Source: Betaproteobacteria bacterium
GTDB taxonomy: Bacteria > Pseudomonadota > Gammaproteobacteria > Burkholderiales > JACQAP01
Assembly (NCBI GenBank): GCA_016194905.1
Contig: JACQAP010000017.1
Span: 62,001 to 126,000, forward strand
Length of the DNA stretch: 64,000 nucleotides
Reading direction: 5' to 3'
In this document: one piece after another, positions 1 through 7,774 of the stretch
Position numbering within the stretch: the first letter of the stretch is position 1
Layout: each line of letters begins with the position of its first letter
Program-made: the position numbers and the translations under genes
Notes under the pieces: model-generated
Databases searched by the model: none
What the model saw: the letters and a program-made list of their open reading frames with translations, nothing else
What the model was told of the DNA's origin: nothing

Positions 1-545
1 ACTCGAATTTCCGGAGCGAGGGAACGCGCGAGCGCGAGCGTCATCGCGTTCAGCGCACCCTTGGATGCGACATAGGCCGTCGACGAGCCGATGCCCATGA
101 CGCCGGAGATGGAAGAAATGTTGACGATCGCGCCCCTGCCTTGTTTCTTCATTGCCGGTACGCAGGCGCGGATCATCTGGTAGGGGCCGATGACGTTTAC
201 CGCGTAAATGCGCTGGAAATCTTCCGCATCGAGGCCATCGAGATCGGTAGCGGCGGCGAACTTGGTAATGCCGGCGTTGTTGATCAGCGCATCAATGCGT
301 CCCCACTTGTCGAGGGCGGCCTTGGCGAGGGACCGGCAATCGGCGTCGTTGCCCACGTCGCCTTTGACCATGACGGCTTCGGCTCCGGCCGTCTTGCAGG
401 CGTCGACGGTTTGCCTCGCGTCTTTCTCACTCTTGGTGTAGTTGACGACGACGCGGCAACCCTTCTTTGCGAGCCGGATTGCGCAGGCCGCGCCGGTGCC
501 GGTAGCCGAGCCGGTGACGATGCACACCGCTCTCTCGAGCTTCAT
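1..545 (-). CDS. SDR family oxidoreductase (3' end cut by window edge)
   Basis: Reading leftward from the ATG at 543-545 gives about 181 residues without a stop before the window ends. The N-terminus has the Rossmann motif TGSATGTG (residues about 11-18), followed by NNAG near residue 89 and the catalytic Ser with YVASK near residue 158, the classical short-chain dehydrogenase set. A usual SDR has about 250 residues, so the last 60-70 are missing. The family oxidises or reduces alcohols and ketones with NAD(P)H in the cytoplasm; the substrate cannot be told. It is read in the same direction as the gene starting at 1554, but a terminator at 662-690 separates them. Confidence 0.85.
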   Translation of the reverse strand, partial: MKLERAVCIVTGSATGTGAACAIRLAKKGCRVVVNYTKSEKDARQTVDACKTAGAEAVMVKGDVGNDADCRSLAKAALDKWGRIDALINNAGITKFAAATDLDGLDAEDFQRIYAVNVIGPYQMIRACVPAMKKQGRGAIVNISSISGVMGIGSSTAYVASKGALNAMTLALARSLAPEIR

Positions 546-661
546 TGTTTTTCTCCCGTGAGGATCGTGACGAACGCAGGAAAATCGCCACCATGCGGAC
601 AACGGTCCTCCATTTGATGCGTATTATCGCCGAGCGGCGCCGGTCCCGCACTCCGGGGCCG

Positions 662-690
662 GCAAAAACAAAGGCCCGTGCCGCGGGCCT
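662..690 (-). terminator. Rho-independent terminator
   Basis: AGGCCCG (672-678) pairs with CGGGCCT (684-690) around a 5-nt loop; on the minus strand the hairpin is followed by TTGTTTTTG. It lies about 35 bp past the stop of the DUF6515-like gene and ends that transcript before the SDR gene. Confidence 0.7.
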
Positions 691-723
691 GGCTGCTTCT
701 GCGAAAACTTCGTCCTGACGGCG

Positions 724-1554
724 CTACTTCACCGTATAGCCGCGCCCATCCAGGCAGGCGCTGAGCGCGCGCTGGTAATCCGGATCCATCTGCCCGCCCG
801 AGTTGGCAGGATCGAGGCCGGTCTGACTCACCGCCCAACTGTTGCATTCGCCGCGATCGCGGTTCTGCTGATCGGCGTTCTGCCCTTGGCGGGGATAAAT
901 GAACAATTGGTTGCCGCCGGACTGTGCCACGGCTGGAGGAGGAGCGACGGGTGCGGGAGGCGCGGTGCCGACAGCTGGCGCAGGGGCCATTTGCTGAACG
1001 CCGTTATCGACCGGACCCAGTTCGGTGACGGCGTTGTCGGGCGGAACGACGGTGCCCGGCGGTGGCGTCATCGCGATCGTGCCCGGCGGTTGTTCGACCA
1101 CGGTGTAACCCTGCGGACCCCGCGCGTAGTACACGTCATTGGCGTAGTAGTAGGGATAAGGTCCCACCCACACCCGCGTATAGAACGGCGGCAGAACCGG
1201 AACGATGATGCCGACCGGCGGACGCACTACGATGAAAGTATTGCGCACCGGCCGATACCAGACTCCGCCCGAAAAATAGAACTGCTGTCCACCGTGCGCT
1301 ATCACGCGCGGATGCGGCGGTAGCACGTTGAACCGGTAGCCGCGTGGCGGATAGTAGTGATCGTGGTGGTAGCGCGAATCGCGGAATTGCTCGCGGTGGA
1401 ATTCGTGCTCGCGGAACTCGTGTCCGCGAGGGCCACCCTGGTCGGCGTGGACGGGACGAGGGATTCCCGCCACGCACGACAGGGCAAGCAAGGCCGCGAT
1501 CGCAGCCCGTACACTCAACACTCGAGTGGATGACGCGGTTCGATCGGACGACAT
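724..1554 (-). CDS. Secreted DUF6515-like protein, Tyr/Pro-rich
   Basis: 276 aa. A positively charged start and a hydrophobic stretch (residues about 12-36, AAIAALLALSCVAG, ending VHA-DQ) form a Sec signal peptide. A His/Arg-rich segment with repeated HEF follows, then the body typical of DUF6515 proteins, with GGVWYRP, YYYANDVYYA and GYTVVEQPPG. A Pro/Ala linker (about 160-205) leads to a C-terminal module with DRGECNSWAVSQTGLDP and two cysteines, probably a disulfide. The function is unknown; the family is exported to the periplasm or outer membrane. The downstream neighbour at 1576-2079 is on the same strand with 21 bp between, so both may form an envelope operon. Confidence 0.75.
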   Translation of the reverse strand: MSSDRTASSTRVLSVRAAIAALLALSCVAGIPRPVHADQGGPRGHEFREHEFHREQFRDSRYHHDHYYPPRGYRFNVLPPHPRVIAHGGQQFYFSGGVWYRPVRNTFIVVRPPVGIIVPVLPPFYTRVWVGPYPYYYANDVYYARGPQGYTVVEQPPGTIAMTPPPGTVVPPDNAVTELGPVDNGVQQMAPAPAVGTAPPAPVAPPPAVAQSGGNQLFIYPRQGQNADQQNRDRGECNSWAVSQTGLDPANSGGQMDPDYQRALSACLDGRGYTVK

Positions 1555-1575
1555 GACTGTCTCCCGGGGCGTGGT

Positions 1576-2079
1576 TTAGCGCGGGGTCACGGCAACGTTC
1601 ACTCGCAACTGGTTACCCGGGTTGTAGGGCAGCCGGGTCGAGAAACGCTGGCCGTCGTATTCGTACGTCACCATGTAGCCGGTGGTCACGGCCTGGAAAC
1701 TGTCGACCTGGCGGCAGCGCTGCACCGGCGTGGCCGTGGTGACGGTACCGTCGGACCTGTTCTGGTTGGCGACGGCGTCGCCAGCGACCGCGCCTACGCC
1801 CGCACCGACCGCCGCGCCCGCCACGCGGCCGTTGCCGCGGCCAACCTGGGCCCCAAGCAAACCGCCGGCGACGCCACCGATGATGGCGCCGAGATAGTTG
1901 CGTTGTTGCGGAACAGCCTGGGTGACCTGCTGCGTTTCAGTCCAACACTGTTGTGTCGGATGGTTGACCTGTTCCGTAATCGGCGCTACCCCGACCACGT
2001 TGGCCAATGCTTCAAATGCGTGAGCGTTTACTTGGGAAAACGCCATCATGGACGCAACGGCGATCGATATCTTCTTCAT
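1576..2079 (-). CDS. Glycine-zipper 2TM-domain envelope protein (SlyB/17-kDa antigen type)
   Basis: 167 aa with an N-terminal signal sequence (MKKISIAVASMMAFSQVNAHA). The centre (residues about 62-108) is a glycine zipper, GAIIGGVAGGLLGAQVG and GAAVGAGVGAVAGDAV, as in Rickettsia 17-kDa antigen and SlyB-type proteins. I see no lipobox Cys near the cleavage site, so it may be a soluble or membrane-inserted protein rather than a lipoprotein. The C-terminal 50 residues (VTTGYMVTYEYDGQRFSTRLPYNPG) match the common extension of this family. The predicted role is envelope integrity or stress. It is the first gene of a probable two-gene unit with the 724-1554 gene; the start ATG has GGAGAG upstream on the minus strand. 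Confidence 0.8.
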   Translation of the reverse strand: MKKISIAVASMMAFSQVNAHAFEALANVVGVAPITEQVNHPTQQCWTETQQVTQAVPQQRNYLGAIIGGVAGGLLGAQVGRGNGRVAGAAVGAGVGAVAGDAVANQNRSDGTVTTATPVQRCRQVDSFQAVTTGYMVTYEYDGQRFSTRLPYNPGNQLRVNVAVTPR

Positions 2080-2382
2080 GACCTCTCTCCTTTTCCAACC
2101 TCAGCCAGACAAGAACCTGGTTTGTGCTCTAACGTTTTTGAGCGCATCCGGTTGAAGGAGTTTTGTAACGTAGTGTAGAAAGGCCGTGACGGCGTGACGT
2201 GCGGGCATACCGGCTCCGCCATAGTCGTAACGACGTGACGCGGTGGAATAAAACGAACCGCGAGATTTGGTGCGCAGAGTTTTGGAGTAACCGGCAAGGG
2301 GGCATATCCACCTGAATTTCCGGTTATTTACACCGTCACGCCGCCACATCGTCACGACCGTCCCGATTATGGCGGAGCCGGT
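2080..2382. other. Intergenic region occupied by an inverted-repeat element
   Basis: About 300 bp between the divergently read glycine-zipper and MFS genes. Positions 2183-2408 form the inverted-repeat element; the spacer (2224-2367) contains extra GTCACG/CGTGACG units and a short AT-rich patch near 2325. Promoters for both genes must lie here, but I cannot place -35/-10 boxes convincingly. Confidence 0.5.
2183..2223 (+). repeat. Left arm of a 226-bp inverted-repeat element
   Basis: These 41 bases are the reverse complement of 2368-2408 with only two mismatches. The core TATGGCGGAGCCGGTATGCC is flanked by CGTGACG/CGTCACG tracts. Several more GTCACG/CGTGAC copies lie inside. Nothing between the arms codes for protein, so this resembles a MITE or a REP-doublet. 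Confidence 0.7.
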
Positions 2383-2408
2383 ATGCCCGCGCGTCACGTC
2401 GTCACGGC
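2368..2408 (-). repeat. Right arm of the 226-bp inverted-repeat element
   Basis: Partner of 2183-2223 (39 of 41 paired). This arm carries GGCGGAG followed five bases later by the ATG at 2383 used here as the MFS start, so the repeat may supply the ribosome binding site and start codon of that gene. Confidence 0.7.
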
Positions 2409-3687
2409 TTTTCAGGCACAATCCCTCAAGGTGAGGAACGAACAACAAAATAATAATGGCGCGACGCATGGCGGGGTGGATTCCACTCACGCGTGGACGC
2501 GGCTGGTGCTGGCGCTGCTTCTTTCGACCATCGGCGGCGTCGGCATGTGGTCTGTAGTCGTTGCACTGCCGGCGGTGCAGGCCGAGTTCGGCGTTGCGCG
2601 CGCGGATGCTTCGCTGCCCTACACATTGACCATGTTCGGTTTCGGCGTCGGCGGGATTGTGCTGGGGCGGATGTCCGATCGTTTCGGAATCCTGCCGCCA
2701 GTCATCGTCGGCATCGTCTGTCTTGCGCTCGGGTACGCCGCCGCCGCATCGGCTTCGACGCTCTGGCAATACTCGCTCGCCCACGGCCTGCTCATCGGCT
2801 TCGGCAGTTCGGCGACCTTCTCGCCGCTGCTCGCCGATACGTCGCACTGGTTCACCCGCCGGCGTGGCATTGCCGTGGCCATCATTGCCAGCGGCAACTA
2901 CCTCTCCGGAGCGCTGTGGCCGCCGGTCGTGCAGCATTTCATCGAAACGAGCGGATGGCGGCAGACCTTGTCCGGCATCTCGGTCTTCTGCGTGGCCACC
3001 ATGCTGCCGCTGGTGCTCACGCTGCGCAGGCGAGCGCCGACGGAACCCGACGCCGAATCCACGAATACGCGCGACCTGACGAGGCGCAGCCGTCCGTTGG
3101 GACTATCGCCGCAGGCATTGCAGAACATGCTGATCGTTGCCGGCGTATGCTGTTGCGTCGCGATGTCCATGCCGCAGGTGCACCTGGTTGCCTACTGCGG
3201 CGACCTCGGATACGGCGCCGCCCGTGGCGCGCAGATGCTGTCGCTGCTGCTCGGATGCGGCATCGTCAGCCGCCTTGTCTTCGGCTTGATTTCGGACCGC
3301 ATCGGCGGGCTGCGCACGCTGCTGATCGGATCGAGCATGCAGTGCTTCGCGCTGCTGCTGTTCCTGCCGTTCGACGGGCTCGCTTCGCTATATGCAATCT
3401 CGGCCTTGTTCGGCTTGTTCCAGGGGGGCATCGTGCCGTCCTACGCCATCATCATCCGCGAGTACTTTTCGCCGAAGGAGGCCGGCGCGCGCATCGGCAT
3501 CGTGCTCACCGCAACGATGCTGGGCATGGCGCTGGGCGGCTGGATGTCCGGCGTGATCTTCGACCTGACCGGTTCGTACCGGGTGGCGTTCATCAACGGC
3601 ATCGCGTGGAATGTCGTGAACATGGCGATTGCGCTCATGCTGCTCGGCAAAAGCAGGGGACAGGAAAGAGAAGTGGTTGGTGTCTAG
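2383..3687 (+). CDS. MFS transporter
   Basis: 434 aa with 12 predicted membrane segments, the first at about residues 40-62 (LVLALLLSTIGGVGMWSVVV). The loop after the second segment has GRMSDRFG, the MFS motif A, and GLISDRIG marks the equivalent loop of the second half. It should carry a small organic solute by proton coupling; the substrate is not predictable. Start: the ATG at 2383 has GGAG five bases upstream, both inside the right arm of the inverted repeat. GTG at 2431 or 2476 are alternatives that would remove a non-conserved polar N-terminus of 16-31 residues. It may work with the TRAP genes downstream, but the repeats between them argue against one transcript. Confidence 0.8.
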   Translation: MPARHVVTAFQAQSLKVRNEQQNNNGATHGGVDSTHAWTRLVLALLLSTIGGVGMWSVVVALPAVQAEFGVARADASLPYTLTMFGFGVGGIVLGRMSDRFGILPPVIVGIVCLALGYAAAASASTLWQYSLAHGLLIGFGSSATFSPLLADTSHWFTRRRGIAVAIIASGNYLSGALWPPVVQHFIETSGWRQTLSGISVFCVATMLPLVLTLRRRAPTEPDAESTNTRDLTRRSRPLGLSPQALQNMLIVAGVCCCVAMSMPQVHLVAYCGDLGYGAARGAQMLSLLLGCGIVSRLVFGLISDRIGGLRTLLIGSSMQCFALLLFLPFDGLASLYAISALFGLFQGGIVPSYAIIIREYFSPKEAGARIGIVLTATMLGMALGGWMSGVIFDLTGSYRVAFINGIAWNVVNMAIALMLLGKSRGQEREVVGV

Positions 3688-3727
3688 TGAGAGGCGCGAA
3701 CCAGAATGAAACGACGGCCATCCAATA

Positions 3728-3762
3728 CTAGGCACTAGGCACTAGGCACTAGGCACTAGGCA
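3728..3762. repeat. Five perfect tandem copies of the heptamer CTAGGCA
   Basis: Exact 7-bp period across 35 bases in the gap between the MFS stop and the dctP start. The reverse-strand unit AGTGCCT resembles the AGTGCTG unit of the heptamer array at 37474-37501. Confidence 0.9.
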
Positions 3763-3793
3763 CGAAGTACCCGTCCATCACGGAGAAAAGAAC

Positions 3794-4822
3794 ATGACCC
3801 TACCGGCATCGCGTCGCCGCTTTCTTGCAGTCGCTTCCGTAGCGGCTGCGTCTGTTTCCGCGGGCATTCCGGTGCGTGCGCGCGCGCAGAGTGCAATTGC
3901 CTTGCGCATCTCCTCCTCACTCACTGCCGACCAGAATTCCGCGCATTACATCTGGTACCAGCGCTTCGCCGCCAACCTGAAATCCGCGGTGGGTTCCAGG
4001 ATTGCGGCTGATTTTTTTCCGAACAGCCAGCTCGGCAAGGAAGCCGATGTGGTGCAACAGGTCAAGGTCGGATCGATCGACATCATGCTGACGGGTTCCT
4101 CGATCTGGGCGACCGTCGCGCCGGAATTCGGCATGCTGGACCTAGGCTATGTGTTCGACAGCTACGCGCACATGGCCAGGGCGCTCGATGGCGGCGTCGG
4201 CGCGAGCCTCGCTGCGATCCTGCACGGCCGCACCGGCTGCATGGTCATGGGGTGGGGATCGCATTTCGCGGCGCGCAGCGTTTATACCAAGGCGCCGGTG
4301 AAATCACTGGCGGAGCTGAAAGGCGTGAAGCTGCGTATGTTGCCGACGAGCGCCTTCATCGACACCTTCAAGCTGATGGGCGCGGTGCCGACGCCGATTC
4401 CGTTCAACGAACTCTACACCGCGGTGCAAACGGGGGTGGTCGATGGCTTCGAACACGACGCCTCGACCGTGCTCGCCACCAAGCTCTACGAGGTTACGCG
4501 GCACTGTTTCCTGACCGAGCATCTGTTCCCGCCTATGGTCGCCGTGATCGGCAAGCGCGGGCTCGACAGGATTCCCGCGGACATCCGTCCGGCCTTTTTG
4601 CAGGTGGCGCAGGAGGCTAGCCTGTATCAACGCGCACAGGCGGCGGAGAAGGGGCGCGCGGCGTTCGAGGAGCTCAGGAAGTTGGGGATTGCTTTCCATC
4701 CCATGGCCAAAGCCGAGCGCGACGCATTGCGCAAACAGATGGAAGCGCAACTCTGGCCCGCGTTTGCGAACCAGTATCCCCCCACCAGGCCCTTGTTCCA
4801 GGCGGTCGCGATCGCCCGCTAG
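3794..4822 (+). CDS. dctP: TRAP transporter substrate-binding protein, DctP family
   Basis: 342 aa. The N-terminus SRRRFLAVASVAAASVSAG is a twin-arginine-like signal, cut near RARA-QS, so the protein is exported, perhaps folded, to the periplasm. Family marks: HYIWYQRFAANL, FFPNSQLGKEADVVQQVKVG, the conserved KLRMLPTSAF / GAVPTPIPFNELYTAVQTG stretch and VDGFEHD. DctP proteins bind carboxylates or related organic acids and deliver them to the DctQM permease, encoded 30 bp downstream. GGAG at 3782 precedes the ATG. The ligand is unknown; the conserved Arg in KLRML is the usual carboxylate-binding residue. Confidence 0.9.
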   Translation: MTLPASRRRFLAVASVAAASVSAGIPVRARAQSAIALRISSSLTADQNSAHYIWYQRFAANLKSAVGSRIAADFFPNSQLGKEADVVQQVKVGSIDIMLTGSSIWATVAPEFGMLDLGYVFDSYAHMARALDGGVGASLAAILHGRTGCMVMGWGSHFAARSVYTKAPVKSLAELKGVKLRMLPTSAFIDTFKLMGAVPTPIPFNELYTAVQTGVVDGFEHDASTVLATKLYEVTRHCFLTEHLFPPMVAVIGKRGLDRIPADIRPAFLQVAQEASLYQRAQAAEKGRAAFEELRKLGIAFHPMAKAERDALRKQMEAQLWPAFANQYPPTRPLFQAVAIAR

Positions 4823-4852
4823 GATGCGGTAGAAGAGGGCGGGCGACGAAGA

Positions 4853-6727
4853 ATGAAAGATCACGCCGTCTACGTCTCTCAGTTCGCCAAGCCGCGTTCC
4901 GCACATCGTGCATTGGGCCGGCTGCTGGTCGCGACGGAAATTTTCGCCGCCGTTGTGCTGGCGAGCGACGTGCTCGTGGTGTTGTGCTCGGTCGTCTGGC
5001 GTTATTTCCTGCACGATCCGGTGGATTGGGCGGAGGAAATCGCACGCGCCCTGATGGGCATGCAGGTTTTCCTCGGTGCGGCGACGACGCTGGCGCGTGT
5101 GCAGCATGTCGGCATCGACAGCTTTCGCAATCTGTTTCCCGCGTCCTGGCGTCCGCTGCTGATCCAGCTCTGCCACTGGATCATCGTCGTGGTGGCGATC
5201 GCGCTGTTGCTGTCCTCGTGCGCGCTGTTTGCAGATTCGCGCGGGCAGACCACGCCGATCGGACTGCCGCAATGGATCTATATCGGCCCGGTCGTGATCG
5301 GCAGTGCGCTCATGCTGCTGTTCGGCATTGCCGGTGCGTTGGCAGGCCCGGGCAATTCCGTTTGGGGGACGCTGGTCTTCGGGGTGGCGCTCGCGGCTGC
5401 AGTCTGGGCATGGAATGCGGCCGTGCCCGCGCAGGCGATCACGCCACTGATGCTGCTTGCAGTCGGCTTCGTGCTGAGCATCGTCGCCGGCCTGCCGATC
5501 GCGTTCGCGCTCGCGTTTTCCGCCTTGCTTTATTTTCTGGCCGATCCCTCGCTGCCGATGCTGGTGTACTCGCAGCAGGTATTGTCGGGCATGGATCACT
5601 TCGTATTGCTGGCGATCCCCTTCTTCGTGCTGGCCGGCCTGCTGATGGAGGCGAACGGCATGTCGTCGCGGCTGATCGAACTGTTGTTGCGCATGATGGG
5701 GCGCGTGCGCGGCGGATTGAACCTGATCATCATCACCGCGACTGCTTTTTTTTCTGGCGTGTCCGGGTCGAAGCTCGCCGACGTCGCCGCCGTTGGCGGG
5801 ATCATCATGCCGGCGGTACGCCGCACGCGGCAGGACCCGAACGATGCCGCGGGGCTGCTGGCCGCCTCGGCGGTCATGGCGGAAACCATCCCGCCATGCA
5901 TCAACATGATCATCATGGGCTTCGTCGCCAACATCTCCATCGGCGGGTTGTTCATTGCCGGCCTGGTGCCGGCGGCGTTCATGGCACTGGCCCTCGCGCT
6001 GGTCGCCTATGCCTTCGGTTCGCGCATCGATCCCGCCGCGGCATTCGAAAAACGCAGACAGCTGGTGCCTCTGGTGGGCGGCGCGCTGGTCGGCTTGGTC
6101 ATGATCGCGATGATAGGCAAAGGCGTGACATCCGGCATGGCGACCTCCACTGAAGTCTCCGCCTTCGCGGTCGCCTACGCGCTGATCGTGGGCGGATTGG
6201 CGTTTCGCGAACTGAGCGCGCGCAGCGTATTGCGTCTGTTCGTGCGCTCGGCCTCGATGGCCGGGAGCATTCTCTTCATCGTGGCGGCGGCGTCGAGCGT
6301 GTCCTTTGCGCTGACCATCCAGCAGATCCCGCAGCAGCTCTCCGGATTCATGATGGAGCTGGGACACCGCTTCGGTGCGGACGGTTTCGTGCTTGCCTCG
6401 ACCCTGCTGATGATTGCCTTCGGCGCGATCCTCGAGGGCGCGCCGGCGCTGATCATTTTCGGTCCGCTACTGACCCCGATCGCGCTGCAGCTCGGCGTCT
6501 CCCCGCTGCACTTCGGTACCGTCATGGTGGTGGCGATGGGGTTGGGGCTGTTTTCCCCGCCGGTCGGCCTGGGTTTGTTCGCGACCTGCTCCATCACCGG
6601 CACCGAGCTGAAGGACGTGGTGCGGCCGATGGCGAAGTATCTCGCGGTACTGTTCGTTGCGCTGCTGGTGCTCGTGTTCGTGCCGGCGTTCTCGCTCTGG
6701 CTCCCCGCGAAGTTCGGCTTCGGCTAA
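4853..6727 (+). CDS. TRAP transporter permease, fused DctQ-DctM
   Basis: 624 aa. Residues about 20-165 are a four-helix DctQ module (WRYFLHDPVDWAEEIARALMG is replaced around the conserved W-E pair). The rest is a DctM large permease with ten or more helices: LPIAFALAFSALLYF, FVLLAIPFFVLAGLLMEANG, SGSKLADVAAVG, IPPCINMIIMG and FSPPVGLGLF. Together with DctP it makes a complete sodium-driven secondary transporter in the inner membrane. The Q and M subunits are separate genes in many species; the fusion is known but less common. The stop overlaps the stop end of the convergent pseudo-protease gene by 4 bp. Confidence 0.9.
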   Translation: MKDHAVYVSQFAKPRSAHRALGRLLVATEIFAAVVLASDVLVVLCSVVWRYFLHDPVDWAEEIARALMGMQVFLGAATTLARVQHVGIDSFRNLFPASWRPLLIQLCHWIIVVVAIALLLSSCALFADSRGQTTPIGLPQWIYIGPVVIGSALMLLFGIAGALAGPGNSVWGTLVFGVALAAAVWAWNAAVPAQAITPLMLLAVGFVLSIVAGLPIAFALAFSALLYFLADPSLPMLVYSQQVLSGMDHFVLLAIPFFVLAGLLMEANGMSSRLIELLLRMMGRVRGGLNLIIITATAFFSGVSGSKLADVAAVGGIIMPAVRRTRQDPNDAAGLLAASAVMAETIPPCINMIIMGFVANISIGGLFIAGLVPAAFMALALALVAYAFGSRIDPAAAFEKRRQLVPLVGGALVGLVMIAMIGKGVTSGMATSTEVSAFAVAYALIVGGLAFRELSARSVLRLFVRSASMAGSILFIVAAASSVSFALTIQQIPQQLSGFMMELGHRFGADGFVLASTLLMIAFGAILEGAPALIIFGPLLTPIALQLGVSPLHFGTVMVVAMGLGLFSPPVGLGLFATCSITGTELKDVVRPMAKYLAVLFVALLVLVFVPAFSLWLPAKFGFG

Positions 6728-7698
6728 TGCAGCGAGGGCTTCTTCAGGAAGTCGTTGCGGTCGACCGATTGCAGACGCACGTTGAGCAGCGAGCCTTCGC
6801 GAGCCAGCGTCAGCGGAATTGCCGTGCCGGCGGCACCGAGCCGCCAGATTCTGCGGAACAGATCCGCCAGCGATGAAACACGCTGGCCGGCGACTTCGAG
6901 CACCATGTCGCCCTGGCGTATGCCCGCGCGATGCGCCGGGCCGTCCTTGGCCAGTCCGCCGACAACGATCTGGCCGCTCGCCTCCGTCGCATACATTCCC
7001 AGCCAGGGACGCGGCGCACGGCTCGAGCGCCCCAGCTTCATCATGTCGTCCAGAATCGGTTCGAGCAGGTCGATCGGCACGATCATGTTGCCCTGCGCCT
7101 GCTTGCCGTCGAGTACCTCTTCCACGAGCAGCGAGCCGATGCCGAGCAGCCGGCCGTCGTCTCCCAGTACTGCCGTGCCTCCCCACTGCGGATGCGCTGG
7201 CGCGGTGAACAATGCTTCGTCGAGCACATACTCCCAGTAACCGGCGAATTCGCGTTTGGCGATGATCTTCGCTGTCAATGCATGCGCGCGCCCGCCGTGG
7301 CCGATGACGATGACGTCGTCTCCGATTGCGCAAGAGGTTGCGCTGCCGCGTGGCAGCGCAGACACGCCGAGACGGCCGAGCGGCTGCACCAGTCCGAATC
7401 CGGTGGCCTGGTCGTAAGCCAGCGGGTAACCCGCGACCGCCAGGCCGCTATTGGTCGTCAGCCAGATGCTCCGGGCTTCGGTAATGAGATAGCCAATGGT
7501 GAGGACGAGGCCGTCGTCGCGGATGACAACGCCGTTGCCGGCCCGCTCGGTGCCGAGGATCGAAGCAGTAAAGGCGTCTTCGGGGATTTCCGAGCGCAAC
7601 TGCACGACTGCGTCCAGTGCCGAGTCGAGGTCGAACCGCAACTCGTCCTGCTGCGGTTGCACGCCCTTCGGAAAAGCCCAGTTGCCTGGTTCGGCCAT
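6724..7698 (-). CDS. HtrA/S1C-like protein with PDZ domain, catalytic triad lost
   Basis: 324 aa from the ATG at 7698 (a TTG at 7737 is a weaker alternative). Residues about 25-215 have the trypsin-like S1C layout and 230-310 a PDZ domain (GLAKDGPAHRAGIRQGDMVL). The active-site positions are all changed: LTIGYLI where LTNAHVV is expected (His to Tyr70), ATGFGLV for TDLAV (Asp to Gly100) and PQWGGT for GNSGGP (Ser to Trp172). It cannot be a serine protease by this mechanism and may be a peptide-binding or scaffold protein. No signal peptide is evident, so it is probably cytoplasmic. It is convergent with the TRAP permease, 76 bp downstream of the MFS gene read in the same direction. Confidence 0.8.
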   Translation of the reverse strand: MAEPGNWAFPKGVQPQQDELRFDLDSALDAVVQLRSEIPEDAFTASILGTERAGNGVVIRDDGLVLTIGYLITEARSIWLTTNSGLAVAGYPLAYDQATGFGLVQPLGRLGVSALPRGSATSCAIGDDVIVIGHGGRAHALTAKIIAKREFAGYWEYVLDEALFTAPAHPQWGGTAVLGDDGRLLGIGSLLVEEVLDGKQAQGNMIVPIDLLEPILDDMMKLGRSSRAPRPWLGMYATEASGQIVVGGLAKDGPAHRAGIRQGDMVLEVAGQRVSSLADLFRRIWRLGAAGTAIPLTLAREGSLLNVRLQSVDRNDFLKKPSLH

Positions 7699-7774
7699 GA
7701 AGAGAATCCGGATCGCGCCCGCCGACTGCGGCGGCAACGAGGCATGTTACGCGATTCCCCGCAACCGTGACGGG

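Noticed and set aside
3728-3762. Possible CRISPR-like array
   Set aside because: Units are 7 bp with no spacers; it is a simple tandem repeat.
4304-6367. 687-codon open frame on the minus strand
   Set aside because: Antisense to dctP and the fused DctQM gene; composition is dominated by Arg, His and Gln, as in other shadows of high-GC genes.
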